DNA of 64,000 nucleotides, taken from Maribacter algicola (GTDB lineage: Bacteria > Bacteroidota > Bacteroidia > Flavobacteriales > Flavobacteriaceae). This document shows, piece after piece, positions 53,904 to 63,825 of the stretch. The stretch covers positions 372,001-436,000 of the forward strand of contig NZ_QUSX01000001.1 of the NCBI RefSeq assembly GCF_003933245.1. The letters are read 5' to 3'. Under the pieces are notes generated by a model that did not search any database, was not told the origin of the DNA, and saw only the letters and a list, made by a program, of their open reading frames with translations. The number at the start of each line of letters is the position of its first letter. The stretch's first letter is position 1. Made by a program: the position numbers and the translations under genes.

Positions 53904-55256
53904 TCAATTTAATGTTATTGGAATTCCAAAAAAGAATTCCAGGATTTTCAATCTAAATATATATTCATATTTTGCCCTAATAACATTTGCAGCGGCATCA
54001 TCTACCCTAGCTTGTGCCTGGCCAAAATCAAATGAATTCATCAAGCCAACATCAAAACGCTCCTTGGCGTATTGATAAGCCAAAGTCCTCGCTTCCAATG
54101 TTTTTTCAGCAGCCTCATAAGACTTTCTAAATGTAGTAACATCCACATAAGCTTGATTTACTGTAGATTCCAAAGCTAATTTATCCTGATCTAGTTGAAC
54201 CTTTGCCTTTTCTAAACTAATTTGAGAGCGTTTTACACTGTTCCTGGTGCTCCACCCATTGAAGATGGGAATGTTCATCTGTGCTCCATAAGATATACCA
54301 TCATTAATCCACAATTGATTTGTAAAGCTTTCCGCAGGAACTAAAGTTCCGGTAGCAGGATCAAAACCTCCCTGATCGGAGTATCGCGTATTATAATTAA
54401 AGAAGGCTCCTAAAGTTGGATAATAAGCTCCTTTGGCAAGTTCAACATCTTTTTCCGCAAGCTCCATCAATGATTCTGAAAATTTAATATCATTCCTAAA
54501 TTCCAAGGCCTTTGCAAAAATGGTCTTTGCTGAATTATTTAGTATTTCGGAGGGAGGTATTTCAAAAGATTCATCAACAATATCAAAATTATCATAGTCC
54601 GTAATCTGTAAAAGCTGCGCCAAATTGATTCTAGAAATTAAAACCAAGCCCTCATTGTTAACTATCTGTTGTTCCTGATTTGCAGCGGTTGCCTCAAGTT
54701 CCAAAAGGTCGCCTCGAGGTACCACACCCGACTCTACTAATTCTTTTGTTCTCTTTAAATCCTGTTCTGTAACGGCATATTGTGCTTTGGAAACTTTTAG
54801 AGCCTCTTTATTGGAAATGATTTGTAAATAGGCCTGTGCCACATTCAAGCGGATATCATCTTTTAGATTTTCTAACCTATACTGGTTGGCCATATCGTTT
54901 AATTTGGCCCTATTTAGTCTATTAATATTACGGAGACCGTCAAATAGTGTTAAGGAAGAAGTTACTCCACCATTAGCCGTTAAAATAGTCGTGGTCACTG
55001 GCTGATTAGTCGTTGGATCAAAGGAGAGTCCTGTGTTTCCAGCCACACTTATATTACTATTTATTCTTGGCAACAAACCACCAATAGCATCGGATTTATC
55101 AACTCTTGCATTCTCAAGGTCCAATTCAAACTGCTCTACGGATAGGTTGTTTTCCACAGCATAGGTGACACATTCCTCCAAGGTCCATTTTTTATTTTGG
55201 GCCCATGTAGTCCCCACTACCAAGAACAGTAGTATTGTGGTTATCGTGTACTTCAT
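53904..55256 (-). CDS. TolC-family outer-membrane efflux channel
   Basis: A 450-residue exported protein with signal peptide (LLFLVVGTTWAQ). Two long alpha-helical hairpin halves (about residues 30-230 and 250-445) carry TolC-type repeats such as WTLEECVTYAVENNLSVEQ at the N-terminus and RARVDDAAANVIRAKYEYIF near the end. It is the last gene of the exporter operon and the only outer-membrane channel in it, so both permease/adaptor sets presumably dock to it. Confidence 0.93.
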   Translation of the reverse strand: MKYTITTILLFLVVGTTWAQNKKWTLEECVTYAVENNLSVEQFELDLENARVDKSDAIGGLLPRINSNISVAGNTGLSFDPTTNQPVTTTILTANGGVTSSLTLFDGLRNINRLNRAKLNDMANQYRLENLKDDIRLNVAQAYLQIISNKEALKVSKAQYAVTEQDLKRTKELVESGVVPRGDLLELEATAANQEQQIVNNEGLVLISRINLAQLLQITDYDNFDIVDESFEIPPSEILNNSAKTIFAKALEFRNDIKFSESLMELAEKDVELAKGAYYPTLGAFFNYNTRYSDQGGFDPATGTLVPAESFTNQLWINDGISYGAQMNIPIFNGWSTRNSVKRSQISLEKAKVQLDQDKLALESTVNQAYVDVTTFRKSYEAAEKTLEARTLAYQYAKERFDVGLMNSFDFGQAQARVDDAAANVIRAKYEYIFRLKILEFFFGIPITLN

Positions 55257-55288
55257 TTTTTTTGATTATTTATTGTGATTGATGATGA

Positions 55289-56425
55289 TTATTCAGTCTC
55301 TGTTTCGTCTTCACCTTTCTTAATAGGCTCCGTTTTATTCCAGTGTTTCACCTTGTCATCTTTTGTCAATCCGGATACAACCTCCACATTAACTCCATCT
55401 GAAATACCGGTTTCAATATCTCTTCTTTCGAATTTTTGTTCCTCGGCAGAACCTATAGCTATTTCTACATAAGGTTTATCCGTTTCCTTGTCAAATTGTA
55501 AAACCGCCTCTGGAATTACCAAAATGCTATCCTTTTTCTCCAATACGATGGAAGCATTGGCACTATACCCTGCTCTGATAAAAACATCGTCCTTTTCCTC
55601 TACATCACCTTCTATCTTAAATTGTACGGCACCTGTTTCCTCGATTCCTTTTGGTGCTATAAACTTTAACTTCGCATCCAATTCAACATCTTCTACTGCA
55701 CCCAAACTGATTTTAAGGGGTGTTCCAACTTTCAACTTCCCAACTTCACCTTCATCCACCTTTCCTTCGAAAATCATTTTTCCCAAATCCGCAATGGATG
55801 CTATTGTAGTACCATCGTTAAAGTTGTTACTTTGAATTACCTGATCTCCCTCTTCCACAGGAATCTCCAAAATTGTACCATCAACTGTGGCCCTAATATT
55901 CGTATTGGCCGTGGAAGAACCCCCGGCCGAACCGCGAAGTATGATCTGATAGTCATTTTGAGCATTTTCGAGTTCCAGTTTAGCTTGATTATAAGCTAAT
56001 TGGATGTTCTGAAAGTCTTGGGCAGAAACAACTCCTTTATCGAACAAGGTCTTGTTTCTATTAAAATCAAGTTCCGCGTTGCTCAAAGCTACTTTGGCAT
56101 TGTTTACTCGTCCACGAGCCTGGAACAAAGACTGTTCATTGGGAACCACTTTAATTAAGGCAATCAAATCCCCGGCCTTGACCTTGGCACCTTCTTCCAA
56201 GTAAATCTTTTCTATAATACCCGATATTTGAGGCTTTATTTCAATCTCTTCTTCTGGAATGACCTTCCCTGTAGCCACCGTTTTTTTCTCGATACTTGAA
56301 ATAAAAGGTTGGCTGGTATCATAGGTAATAGCAGATTTGCTGTTCGATTTAATAAAGAACACAGCGGCCCAAAGTGCTCCTATCACCAAAACTCCTATTA
56401 AAATATATTTTACGATTTTATTCAT
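55289..56425 (-). CDS. Membrane-fusion (HlyD/MacA-like) adaptor, second copy
   Basis: A 378-residue periplasmic adaptor anchored by one N-terminal helix (ILIGVLVIGALWAAVFFIK). A biotinyl-lipoyl-like half-motif, TVATGKVIPEEEIEIKPQISGIIEKIYLEEGAKVKAGDLI, leads to an alpha hairpin (about 85-150), lipoyl second half, beta barrel and membrane-proximal domain. It is clearly homologous to the adaptor at 59737-60852: both have ATVxGxxLEVPVExGxQVI and MIFEGKVDExEVGK motifs. It would bridge permeases and TolC. Confidence 0.93.
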   Translation of the reverse strand: MNKIVKYILIGVLVIGALWAAVFFIKSNSKSAITYDTSQPFISSIEKKTVATGKVIPEEEIEIKPQISGIIEKIYLEEGAKVKAGDLIALIKVVPNEQSLFQARGRVNNAKVALSNAELDFNRNKTLFDKGVVSAQDFQNIQLAYNQAKLELENAQNDYQIILRGSAGGSSTANTNIRATVDGTILEIPVEEGDQVIQSNNFNDGTTIASIADLGKMIFEGKVDEGEVGKLKVGTPLKISLGAVEDVELDAKLKFIAPKGIEETGAVQFKIEGDVEEKDDVFIRAGYSANASIVLEKKDSILVIPEAVLQFDKETDKPYVEIAIGSAEEQKFERRDIETGISDGVNVEVVSGLTKDDKVKHWNKTEPIKKGEDETETE

Positions 56426-56449
56426 TTTAAGTGTTTATTTAAATGGTTG

Positions 56450-57712
56450 TTATTCTTCTCTTAATGCGTCTATTGGTTTTATACTAACTGCGCGTTGCGC
56501 TGGAATCAATCCTATTAAAGTTCCAAGGATAACCATAATCAACAAAGCGCCAAGCACATAAGGTATGGGCACTGTAGGATTGGTATATGGAAAATCCAAA
56601 TCCTTCGTGAGACTGTTTATGATGGACAAAACTCCCGCTCCTAGAATTATTCCCATGACACCTGCAATCATTGTTAGGAAAACGGATTCCAATATAATTT
56701 GGTTCCTTACTTCGGCGGGCGTAGCACCCAAGGCCCGTCTAACACCCAACTCCTTTGTACGTTCCTTTACAGATATCAATAAAATATTTCCGATGCCGAT
56801 GACCCCGGCAAGGATCGTTGCCAACCCAACAACCAAGCTCAAAAATGTCATACCCTTGGCAAAGCCCGATACCCTTGCAAATGCTTCGCCTAAATTAAAG
56901 GAACCAAAGGCTCTCTCATCCTCAGGATTCACCCGATGTATATTTCTAAGTAAGGCCTTGACATCCTTTTCCACCTGGACCACGTCCACATCATCGTAGG
57001 CCGCTATGCAGAAATAATCCACGTTTTCCCCCGTATTGTACAGTTTTCTAAAGGTTGTGAAGGGAATAAAAATCGCCGCGTCGCTATCAAAACTTACTCC
57101 TTGGGCCAACTTATGTATCCCAACAACCTGAAAATAAACGTCTCCAATCCTTATGAACTGACCAATGGGATCTTCGTCCTTGTCAAAAAGTTCCTGAACA
57201 TTTCGCTCCCCAATAACACAAACCTTTCGGGCCTGTTCAATATCCTCATCATTGATAAACCTTCCCCCATCAAAAATCTGCTTGGTAGCTATTTTTGTAT
57301 AAATGGGATAGTCCCCATTCACCGGATAAGTTCCCGACTTTTGCCCTCGGACCGTAAACACAGGCTCTGTACCAAAATTTCCAAGATTGATCCTGGGTGC
57401 TATATAGTTGATTTCCGGTATCCTGTTCTCCAATCTGGCCGCATCGCCCAACTTTAATTGCATGGGTCTACCAGTTTTAAAGCCCTCGTAGGGCATACTA
57501 GTACTTTGACCCCACACGAACATACTGTTCATGGAAACACTTTCGAACACCTTTTCAAAGCCATTGTCCATACCTTTAGCGGCCCCGGATAGTGCTATAT
57601 ATATGAATATGCCCCATAATACACCCACTATGGTAATTATGGTCCTGGTCTTATTCTTACTTATAGAACCGAATATTTCTTGCCAAGTATTTCTATCGAA
57701 AATAAACTTCAT
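56450..57712 (-). CDS. MacB/FtsX-type ABC permease, B' subunit
   Basis: A 420-residue permease with one N-terminal helix (TRTIITIVGVLWGIFIYIALSG), a large periplasmic MacB-type domain (about 50-280) and three C-terminal helices ending RAVSIKPIDALREE. VKERTKELGVRRALGATPAEV is the cytoplasmic coupling segment. It lacks a fused nucleotide-binding domain, so it must use the separate ATPase at 58936-59637. Its GVLWGIFI helix resembles the permease at 60895-62154 (GVFWGIFI) more than its immediate neighbour, indicating a paired duplication. Confidence 0.92.
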   Translation of the reverse strand: MKFIFDRNTWQEIFGSISKNKTRTIITIVGVLWGIFIYIALSGAAKGMDNGFEKVFESVSMNSMFVWGQSTSMPYEGFKTGRPMQLKLGDAARLENRIPEINYIAPRINLGNFGTEPVFTVRGQKSGTYPVNGDYPIYTKIATKQIFDGGRFINDEDIEQARKVCVIGERNVQELFDKDEDPIGQFIRIGDVYFQVVGIHKLAQGVSFDSDAAIFIPFTTFRKLYNTGENVDYFCIAAYDDVDVVQVEKDVKALLRNIHRVNPEDERAFGSFNLGEAFARVSGFAKGMTFLSLVVGLATILAGVIGIGNILLISVKERTKELGVRRALGATPAEVRNQIILESVFLTMIAGVMGIILGAGVLSIINSLTKDLDFPYTNPTVPIPYVLGALLIMVILGTLIGLIPAQRAVSIKPIDALREE

Positions 57713-57713
57713 A

Positions 57714-58943
57714 TCATTCGTCCCTTAATGCCACAATTGGTTTAATCTTTGCCGCCCTTCTAGCGGGTATATATCCTGCCAAACCACCAAAGAAAATCAA
57801 TACGATAGTTGCAAATATGGCGGTTCCCATATTGATAAATGGATTGGTAATGAAATAATCCTTTAAGGCATCCCCCAATGAACTTAACATGGCCACCCCT
57901 AATACCATCCCTATAATTCCTGAAATAGTGGTTATGAAAACGGATTCCAAAAGTATGGTACTTATTACGGATTTAGGTGTTGCCCCCAAGGCCTTACGAA
58001 TGCCAATTTCCTTGGTACGTTCCTTAACCACAAAAACCATTATGTTACTGATACCTATAATCCCAGCTATGATGGTCCCAAAAGCTACGAATGCAACAAT
58101 AATCTGTAAAACACCAGCGAATTGTTGGTTCTGTTTTAATTGGTCAGCCACATTTCTGATAAAGAAACCTCGTTCATCATTTGGGTCGATAATTTTTTTC
58201 TCTCTGAGAAAATCCCCAAGTTTTCTTTCAAAGGCCATAGCGCCTGCATAGCCTATCTCAGGCTTAAAGCCCAAAGCTATCTGATCAATCTTATCCGTAT
58301 TTTTTTCAATTAACTGCCGTGTCGTATAGGGTATATAAATTCTACGCTCCTCATCATCCCCCGCATCATCCTGAAAAACCCCTATGACTTTAAAGGCACT
58401 ACCGGCTATATCGATATATTTACCAAGTGCATTTTCGTTTTTGAACAAATCCTGCTCTACCAACCTTCCAATAACTGCATATTTGGTTTTGTCCTTTATA
58501 TCTTCCAGGTTTAGATACCTACCCTTCATAATCATGGTCTTTTCTGCAAATTGGTAAGATTCACTAACGCCACGTGTGGTATAGTTATTCGATTCATTTT
58601 TATACTTGACCAAGCCACTTCTATCCACCCTTGGAGAAATATATTCCAAGAACAAGGGAAAAGATTCCTCAATATCGGCTATATCAGAATTGTCAAATTC
58701 TATTTGCCGATTGGATTTATAACCTTTGTAAGGTTTGGAAGTCCTTCCAGGAAAAATATAGAAAGTATTTGTCGCATCATCCTCAAAAAACTCGTTGAAT
58801 GTATTAATGAGACCGTTTCCAAAACCATACAGAACAACGAATATGAGGATACCCAAAGCCACAGTAAAACCTGAAAGGAAAGTCCTTAATTTGTTTTTCT
58901 GAATGGTCTCAAATATCTCCTTCCAGTTGTCCCTGTTAAACAT
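57714..58943 (-). CDS. MacB/FtsX-type ABC permease, A' subunit
   Basis: A 409-residue permease with the same layout: MFNRDNWKEIFETIQKNKLRT then a first helix (SGFTVALGILIFVVLYGFG), a periplasmic domain and three C-terminal helices with VKERTKEIGIRKALGATPKSV, ending RAAKIKPIVALRDE. It is most like the permease at 62188-63435 (NKLRTVLTGISVASGIFILV). ATG 58943 overlaps the ATPase 3' end by 8 bp; the open frame to 58994 would overlap it by 59 bp. Its stop is 1 bp from the start of the next permease. Confidence 0.92.
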   Translation of the reverse strand: MFNRDNWKEIFETIQKNKLRTFLSGFTVALGILIFVVLYGFGNGLINTFNEFFEDDATNTFYIFPGRTSKPYKGYKSNRQIEFDNSDIADIEESFPLFLEYISPRVDRSGLVKYKNESNNYTTRGVSESYQFAEKTMIMKGRYLNLEDIKDKTKYAVIGRLVEQDLFKNENALGKYIDIAGSAFKVIGVFQDDAGDDEERRIYIPYTTRQLIEKNTDKIDQIALGFKPEIGYAGAMAFERKLGDFLREKKIIDPNDERGFFIRNVADQLKQNQQFAGVLQIIVAFVAFGTIIAGIIGISNIMVFVVKERTKEIGIRKALGATPKSVISTILLESVFITTISGIIGMVLGVAMLSSLGDALKDYFITNPFINMGTAIFATIVLIFFGGLAGYIPARRAAKIKPIVALRDE

Positions 58944-59637
58944 ATTGCTCAGCTCTAACCTGTTCCACTTTCTTATCCTCAACAATGACCCCATCCTTTA
59001 AATGCACTATCCGTTTGCACATATGGGCAATATCCTCCTCGTGGGTAACCACCAATATGGTATTTCCTTGATCATTGATTTTCTGAATAAGATCCATAAC
59101 TTCATAGGACGTTTTACTATCCAATGCCCCGGTAGGCTCATCCGCCAATAAAACTTTTGGTTCAGCAGCCATAGCTCGGGCGATTGCAACCCTCTGCTTC
59201 TGACCACCTGAAAGCTCGCTGGGCAAGTGTGTTGCCCATTGCTTGAGACCAACTTGTTCCAAATATTTTAAGGCCTTTTCTTGACGTTCCTTTCGTCCCA
59301 CCTTTTGATAATATAATGGCAAGGCCACATTCTCCACCGCACTTTTATAATTGATCAAATTGAAGGATTGAAATATAAAGCCCAAAAACTTATTTCTGTA
59401 TTGAGCCGCTTTGGTCTCGTTCAAGTTCTTTATAGGCACACCATCCAAAGTATAGCTACCCTCGTCAAGTTCATCCAACATACCCAGAATATTCAATAAA
59501 GTGGACTTCCCAGATCCCGAAGATCCCATGATGGCCACCAACTCGCCCTCTTCCACGGAAAAATTGATACCCTTAAGTACATGTAAGGAGTTTTTGCCCA
59601 TTTTATAGGACTTATGAAGATTTTTTATTTCAATCAT
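58936..59637 (-). CDS. MacB-type ABC exporter ATPase
   Basis: A 233-residue nucleotide-binding subunit of the LolD/MacB class. Walker A is MGSSGSGKSTLLNILG, the Q-loop is FIFQSFNLI, the signature is LSGGQKQRVAIARA, Walker B with catalytic Glu is VLLADEPTGALD and the switch His is in VVTHEED. It is the only ATPase in an operon with four permeases, so all of them probably depend on it. Confidence 0.96.
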   Translation of the reverse strand: MIEIKNLHKSYKMGKNSLHVLKGINFSVEEGELVAIMGSSGSGKSTLLNILGMLDELDEGSYTLDGVPIKNLNETKAAQYRNKFLGFIFQSFNLINYKSAVENVALPLYYQKVGRKERQEKALKYLEQVGLKQWATHLPSELSGGQKQRVAIARAMAAEPKVLLADEPTGALDSKTSYEVMDLIQKINDQGNTILVVTHEEDIAHMCKRIVHLKDGVIVEDKKVEQVRAEQYV

Positions 59638-59736
59638 GTTGGTTATTGTTTTAGACTGTACCTCTATTAAAGTCTACTGGTTAGACTTACGTTCTTTATT
59701 TTTGTTACAAGAAAAAACAGAAAATTCCCATCTATT

Positions 59737-60852
59737 TTAATTTTGGGCGAATTCGTCCGCTTTAATCGCGTTCCAGACCTTTATTTTATCACTTTTGGAA
59801 ATACCGGATTTTACTTCTACGTTAATACCGTCACTTATCCCCAGTTCAATATCCCTACGTTCAAATTGTTGGTCACCGGTCTCCACTTCCACAAATGGTT
59901 TTTTGGTCTTACCATCAAACTGAACCAATGCTTCCTTAACAGCAAGAACACTATCGGCACGGGCTAGAATTATTGACGCATTGGCACTTAGTCCAGCGCG
60001 AATAAAAACGGAATCCTGTTTTTGTAATGTTCCCTTGATCTCAAACTGTATTGCTCCATTTTCAGCCTTCCCCTTTGGGGCAATGTAATCCAATACAGCT
60101 TTGAAAACAGCATTTTCAATGGCTCCAACGGTGATTTCCAATGGTAGGTCTTCCTTTATCTTCCCAACTTCGGATTCGTCTACCTTACCTTCAAAAATCA
60201 TTTTGTCCACATCGGCTATGGCAGCAATGGTAGTTCCTTCATTAAAGGTATTGCTCTCGATAACCTGATTCCCTACCTCTACGGGAACTTCCAGTACCAT
60301 ACCGCTTACCGTAGCCCTTATTTGGGTATTTGCGGCATTTCCATAACCTTGGGTCGTTCCGGTCTTTACAATATCAAACCTCTTATTTGCAGCACCAAAA
60401 GCCTGCTTGGCCTGGTCATAGGCAACTTGGGCCCTTTCTAAATCTACTTTAGAAATGACACCTTTTGAAAAAAGATTTTTTTGACGTTCTAAATTACGTA
60501 GTTGATCGTCCAAACCTATTTTAGCCTCATCGATGGCGTTTCTGGCATCGTTCAAAGCGTTTAAATTTGGGACTACCTTAATAAGACATATTAAATCCCC
60601 GGATTTTACATAATCTCCACCTTCCACATAAATTTCCTCTATAACCCCTGAAATATTGGGCTTGATCAACACTTCTTCCAACGGCAATATACTCCCGGTG
60701 GCCACGGTCTTTTTCACAATGTTCTCCGTTGTGGGAGTCTCTGTTTCATAAACTACGGGATCCTCAGCATTTTTTTGATATAAATAGTACATCGCTCCAC
60801 CGAAGGCGACTACAATGAACAGTAAAATAAAAATAGTTACTTTTTTCTTCAT
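59737..60852 (-). CDS. Membrane-fusion (HlyD/MacA-like) adaptor, first copy
   Basis: A 371-residue adaptor with an N-terminal anchor (TIFILLFIVVAFGGAMYYLY). Lipoyl half-motif TVATGSILPLEEVLIKPNISGVIEEIYVEG, alpha hairpin and second half ATVSGMVLEVPVEVGNQVIE are followed by a barrel domain and C-terminal RRDIELGISDGINVEVKSGI, almost the same phrase as in the other adaptor (RRDIETGISDGVNVEVVSGL). A gap of 99 bp separates it from the ATPase, the largest in the operon. Confidence 0.93.
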   Translation of the reverse strand: MKKKVTIFILLFIVVAFGGAMYYLYQKNAEDPVVYETETPTTENIVKKTVATGSILPLEEVLIKPNISGVIEEIYVEGGDYVKSGDLICLIKVVPNLNALNDARNAIDEAKIGLDDQLRNLERQKNLFSKGVISKVDLERAQVAYDQAKQAFGAANKRFDIVKTGTTQGYGNAANTQIRATVSGMVLEVPVEVGNQVIESNTFNEGTTIAAIADVDKMIFEGKVDESEVGKIKEDLPLEITVGAIENAVFKAVLDYIAPKGKAENGAIQFEIKGTLQKQDSVFIRAGLSANASIILARADSVLAVKEALVQFDGKTKKPFVEVETGDQQFERRDIELGISDGINVEVKSGISKSDKIKVWNAIKADEFAQN

Positions 60853-60894
60853 TTTTTAGTTGGATTGATTGATCAATATTTTAAATTCTTTCCA

Positions 60895-62154
60895 TCATTC
60901 GTTTCTTAACGCTTCTATCGGTCTAATTTTGATAGCACTATTGGCGGGAATGAACCCAGCAAATAACCCGGACACGATTAAAATTATCAGCGCAACGGTT
61001 ACCACCCCAAGGTTTACGCTCGGATTAACGAACATCATCACCGGCCCACTAATATCCAATACGTAATTGATACCATAAATAACCAAGGCTCCAAAGGCGA
61101 TTCCGGTCATACCTGAAATGATGGTCAAGAATATGGACTCCATCAATATTTGCTGTTTGATGGACCATGGACTCTCCCCTAACGCGCGTCTAACACCTAT
61201 TTCCTTTGTCCTTTCCTTTACCACGATCAGCATAATGTTGCTCACCCCAATGATACCGGAAAGAAGCACACATATCCCCACGAAATAAGCAATCAGCCTC
61301 AAGGCCCCAAAAAGGCTGACCACTCTTTGGAATTGTTCATTCAAATCAAAATGACCAACGGCCCGAGTATCCTCAGGATGTATTCTATGGTTTTCCTTAA
61401 CAATTGTGAATATTTGCTCCTTGATATTGGTAATTGGCACTTCATCGACGGCGGTAATGGCCATCCAGCCTACATTATCCCCTCTATTAAAGGCCTGTGA
61501 AAAGGAAGTGAAAGGAATATAAATTTCCTTTTGTGCATTTTCGCTATTACCATCTGCATTCTTTTTTTTGTATGTTCCGACTACCATAAAATTAACATCG
61601 TTAATTTTTATATAGGTTCCTAGACACTCTTCATCCTTGTCATATAAACTTGACTTTACATCTACACCTATAATAGCAACCTTTCTTTTCTCGTTGATAT
61701 CGCCGTAATTAAGGAAACGTCCGGAGGTAATGTCCATAGGTTCCTGCTTTATGATTTCCGGGTAGTCTCCATATACGCTAAAGGCACCTGTTTTTAAACC
61801 TCTTACCACGTTGTTGGCACCTTGAAAATTACCTAATTGATTTCTGGGGGAAACAAACCGAAGTCCATCAACGTTTTCCCAAATATCTGCCACATCATCT
61901 GTTTTATAACTGAATTCCCTATCCTTAGGAAGTCCCTTATACGCCTTTGAGGCCGTTCTCGTCCACATGAACATGGTATTTGTGGCGATATCCCCAAAAT
62001 CGGCCCTTATACCATTCTCGAGTCCCTTTCCAGCGGCCAACAATATGATCAGTATAAAAATCCCCCAAAAGACACCAAAGGCCGTAAGCAATGTCCTGAA
62101 CCAGTTTGTGGTTAGTACCTGCAATATTTCGTCCCATCGGTCTTTATTGAACAT
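60895..62154 (-). CDS. MacB/FtsX-type ABC permease, B subunit
   Basis: A 419-residue permease: MFNKDRWDEILQVLTTNWFRT, first helix AFGVFWGIFILIILLAAG, periplasmic domain (about 45-275), coupling segment VKERTKEIGVRRALGESPWSI and C-terminal end NSAIKIRPIEALRNE. It pairs by similarity with the permease at 56450-57712. It has no fused ATPase domain. Confidence 0.92.
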   Translation of the reverse strand: MFNKDRWDEILQVLTTNWFRTLLTAFGVFWGIFILIILLAAGKGLENGIRADFGDIATNTMFMWTRTASKAYKGLPKDREFSYKTDDVADIWENVDGLRFVSPRNQLGNFQGANNVVRGLKTGAFSVYGDYPEIIKQEPMDITSGRFLNYGDINEKRKVAIIGVDVKSSLYDKDEECLGTYIKINDVNFMVVGTYKKKNADGNSENAQKEIYIPFTSFSQAFNRGDNVGWMAITAVDEVPITNIKEQIFTIVKENHRIHPEDTRAVGHFDLNEQFQRVVSLFGALRLIAYFVGICVLLSGIIGVSNIMLIVVKERTKEIGVRRALGESPWSIKQQILMESIFLTIISGMTGIAFGALVIYGINYVLDISGPVMMFVNPSVNLGVVTVALIILIVSGLFAGFIPANSAIKIRPIEALRNE

Positions 62155-62187
62155 TTTAAGCTAATTAATCGGTTAAAACCTTGAATA

Positions 62188-63435
62188 TCACTCTTCTTTT
62201 AAGGCTACAATCGGTTTGATTTTTGCGGCGCGCCAAGCGGGGAAAAAACCTGCTAAAGCACCGGCAAAAACCAATAATAAAACGGTTGTTATCGCAACAT
62301 TAAAATTTATGGAGGGGTTGACCACATAGTCCACTTCAACATTTGGACCTATCAATTCCAACAGACCCATACTGAAAATAAGGCCTGCAAAACCCGAAAC
62401 TGCAGTAACAAAGATGGCCTCATGCAGAATCATACCTACAATGGACCATGGTTTGGCACCTAAGGCTTTTCGAATACCTATTTCCCTAGTTCTTTCCTTA
62501 ACGATAATCAACATTATATTGCTCACCCCAACAATACCCGCAATAATCGTACATACCCCCACGAACCAAAAGAAAAACTTGATGCCACCGATAAGGTTCA
62601 TGAACCGTTGTACATTTTCTAATGTGTTAAAGGTATTTATGGCGCTCATATCATCAGGAGCCACGGTGTGCGATTGCTTTAAATATGTCTTTATTTCGTC
62701 TGTGAATTTTATGGACTCGGCAAGGGTTTTTTCAAATGTGGCTGCGGGCTTTAATGTGAAAAACATCATGTTGAGGCTATCGCCACCATTAAAAACACGC
62801 TGACCGGTGCTTAAGGGAATATAAATACGGTCTTCTTCTCGCTCGCCCCCCTTGTCGCCGTAAACGCCAATAATCTTGAAGCTTAAATCCGCTATTTTTA
62901 ATTCACGCCCTACGGGCTCCTCCTCATTTTGTAATAATTCCCGATGGATTTTGTTGCTGATAACGGCAACCTTGGAAACGGACTGATGGTCCTTGTAATT
63001 TAAGAACCTCCCTTTGGAAATAAACTCATTTTCTATTTGTTGGTATTCTGGCGAAATCCCCTGAACGGAATAAGCACCTGATTCCTTTTTATAATTGATG
63101 CTTGCATTGAATACCCTAAAATTGGGTGATTTATATTCAAGTTCATCAGCATATTTATCCTCTATGTAGTCGTAATTTTCGTTTCGTAAACGTATGGGTC
63201 TGCCCGGATTCAAACCTTTATATTCTTTGGTAGTCACTTGGGTCCATACGCCAATACGATTACTGGCATCCTCCTCAAATTCTTGGGCAATACCATTTTG
63301 CATGCCCTGACCAAAACCCAATAAAATTACAAGGATAAAAATTCCGGAAGCGACCGAGATACCCGTAAGGACTGTCCGCAATTTATTTTTACGGATAGTA
63401 TCGAAAATCTCTTGCCATCTTTCGATGTCGAACAT
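62188..63435 (-). CDS. MacB/FtsX-type ABC permease, A subunit, first gene of exporter operon
   Basis: A 415-residue permease: MFDIERWQEIFDTIRKNKLRT, first helix GISVASGIFILVILLGFGQGM, periplasmic domain, coupling VKERTREIGIRKALGAKPWSI and end RAAKIKPIVALKEE. ATG 63435 is chosen because all four permeases start M-F-x-x-x-x-W-x-E-I or close to it; the longer frame to 63507 adds residues not shared. The 118 bp upstream should hold the operon promoter, but no clear consensus was seen there. Confidence 0.92.
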   Translation of the reverse strand: MFDIERWQEIFDTIRKNKLRTVLTGISVASGIFILVILLGFGQGMQNGIAQEFEEDASNRIGVWTQVTTKEYKGLNPGRPIRLRNENYDYIEDKYADELEYKSPNFRVFNASINYKKESGAYSVQGISPEYQQIENEFISKGRFLNYKDHQSVSKVAVISNKIHRELLQNEEEPVGRELKIADLSFKIIGVYGDKGGEREEDRIYIPLSTGQRVFNGGDSLNMMFFTLKPAATFEKTLAESIKFTDEIKTYLKQSHTVAPDDMSAINTFNTLENVQRFMNLIGGIKFFFWFVGVCTIIAGIVGVSNIMLIIVKERTREIGIRKALGAKPWSIVGMILHEAIFVTAVSGFAGLIFSMGLLELIGPNVEVDYVVNPSINFNVAITTVLLLVFAGALAGFFPAWRAAKIKPIVALKEE

Positions 63436-63553
63436 TGATTGGTTTTTTGATGATTGATGAATGCAATACACGAATCGCACAATAATCAGACTAACAAGTC
63501 CGCCCAATGTTACAGATAAAGAATAAAAAAAGTGTTAAAGTTTTAAAACTGTG

Positions 63554-63805
63554 TTAAGATCTCATTTTGCGGTACACAAAATAGAAGACACCTGCTACGA
63601 GTATATAGGGTATGGCCATTAGGTAAACTATACCATTATTGATACCTTCCGCAGTAGTACCCGATGCCTCGCTTTCCAGTACCGCCCTGCACATGGCACA
63701 TTGCGCTTCTGTTGCCGAAGGAAACAACAAAATACTAATCACGAAAACAAGAAAGAAGCCTTTGTAGTTACTTCTGGCAAATATTGGAATACGATGCGGT
63801 TTCAT
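63554..63805 (-). CDS. Small membrane protein with CxxC motif
   Basis: An 83-residue protein with a signal peptide or first helix (residues 16-34, FFLVFVISILLFPSATEAQ), the motif QCAMCRAVLESEASG with a C-x2-C pair, and a C-terminal helix (NNGIVYLMAIPYILVAGVFYFVY). It sits next to a DUF420 gene, an arrangement met near cytochrome-oxidase/SCO assembly genes in Bacteroidetes, so a role in copper or haem handling is possible but unproven. Confidence 0.75.
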   Translation of the reverse strand: MKPHRIPIFARSNYKGFFLVFVISILLFPSATEAQCAMCRAVLESEASGTTAEGINNGIVYLMAIPYILVAGVFYFVYRKMRS

Positions 63806-63825
63806 ACTATGACTTTTTTATTCAT

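Noticed and set aside
53904..63435. Lipoprotein-release LolCDE system
   Set aside because: The ATPase and permeases resemble LolD/LolC/E as well as MacB, but HlyD/MacA-like adaptors and a TolC channel in the same operon mark a tripartite exporter.
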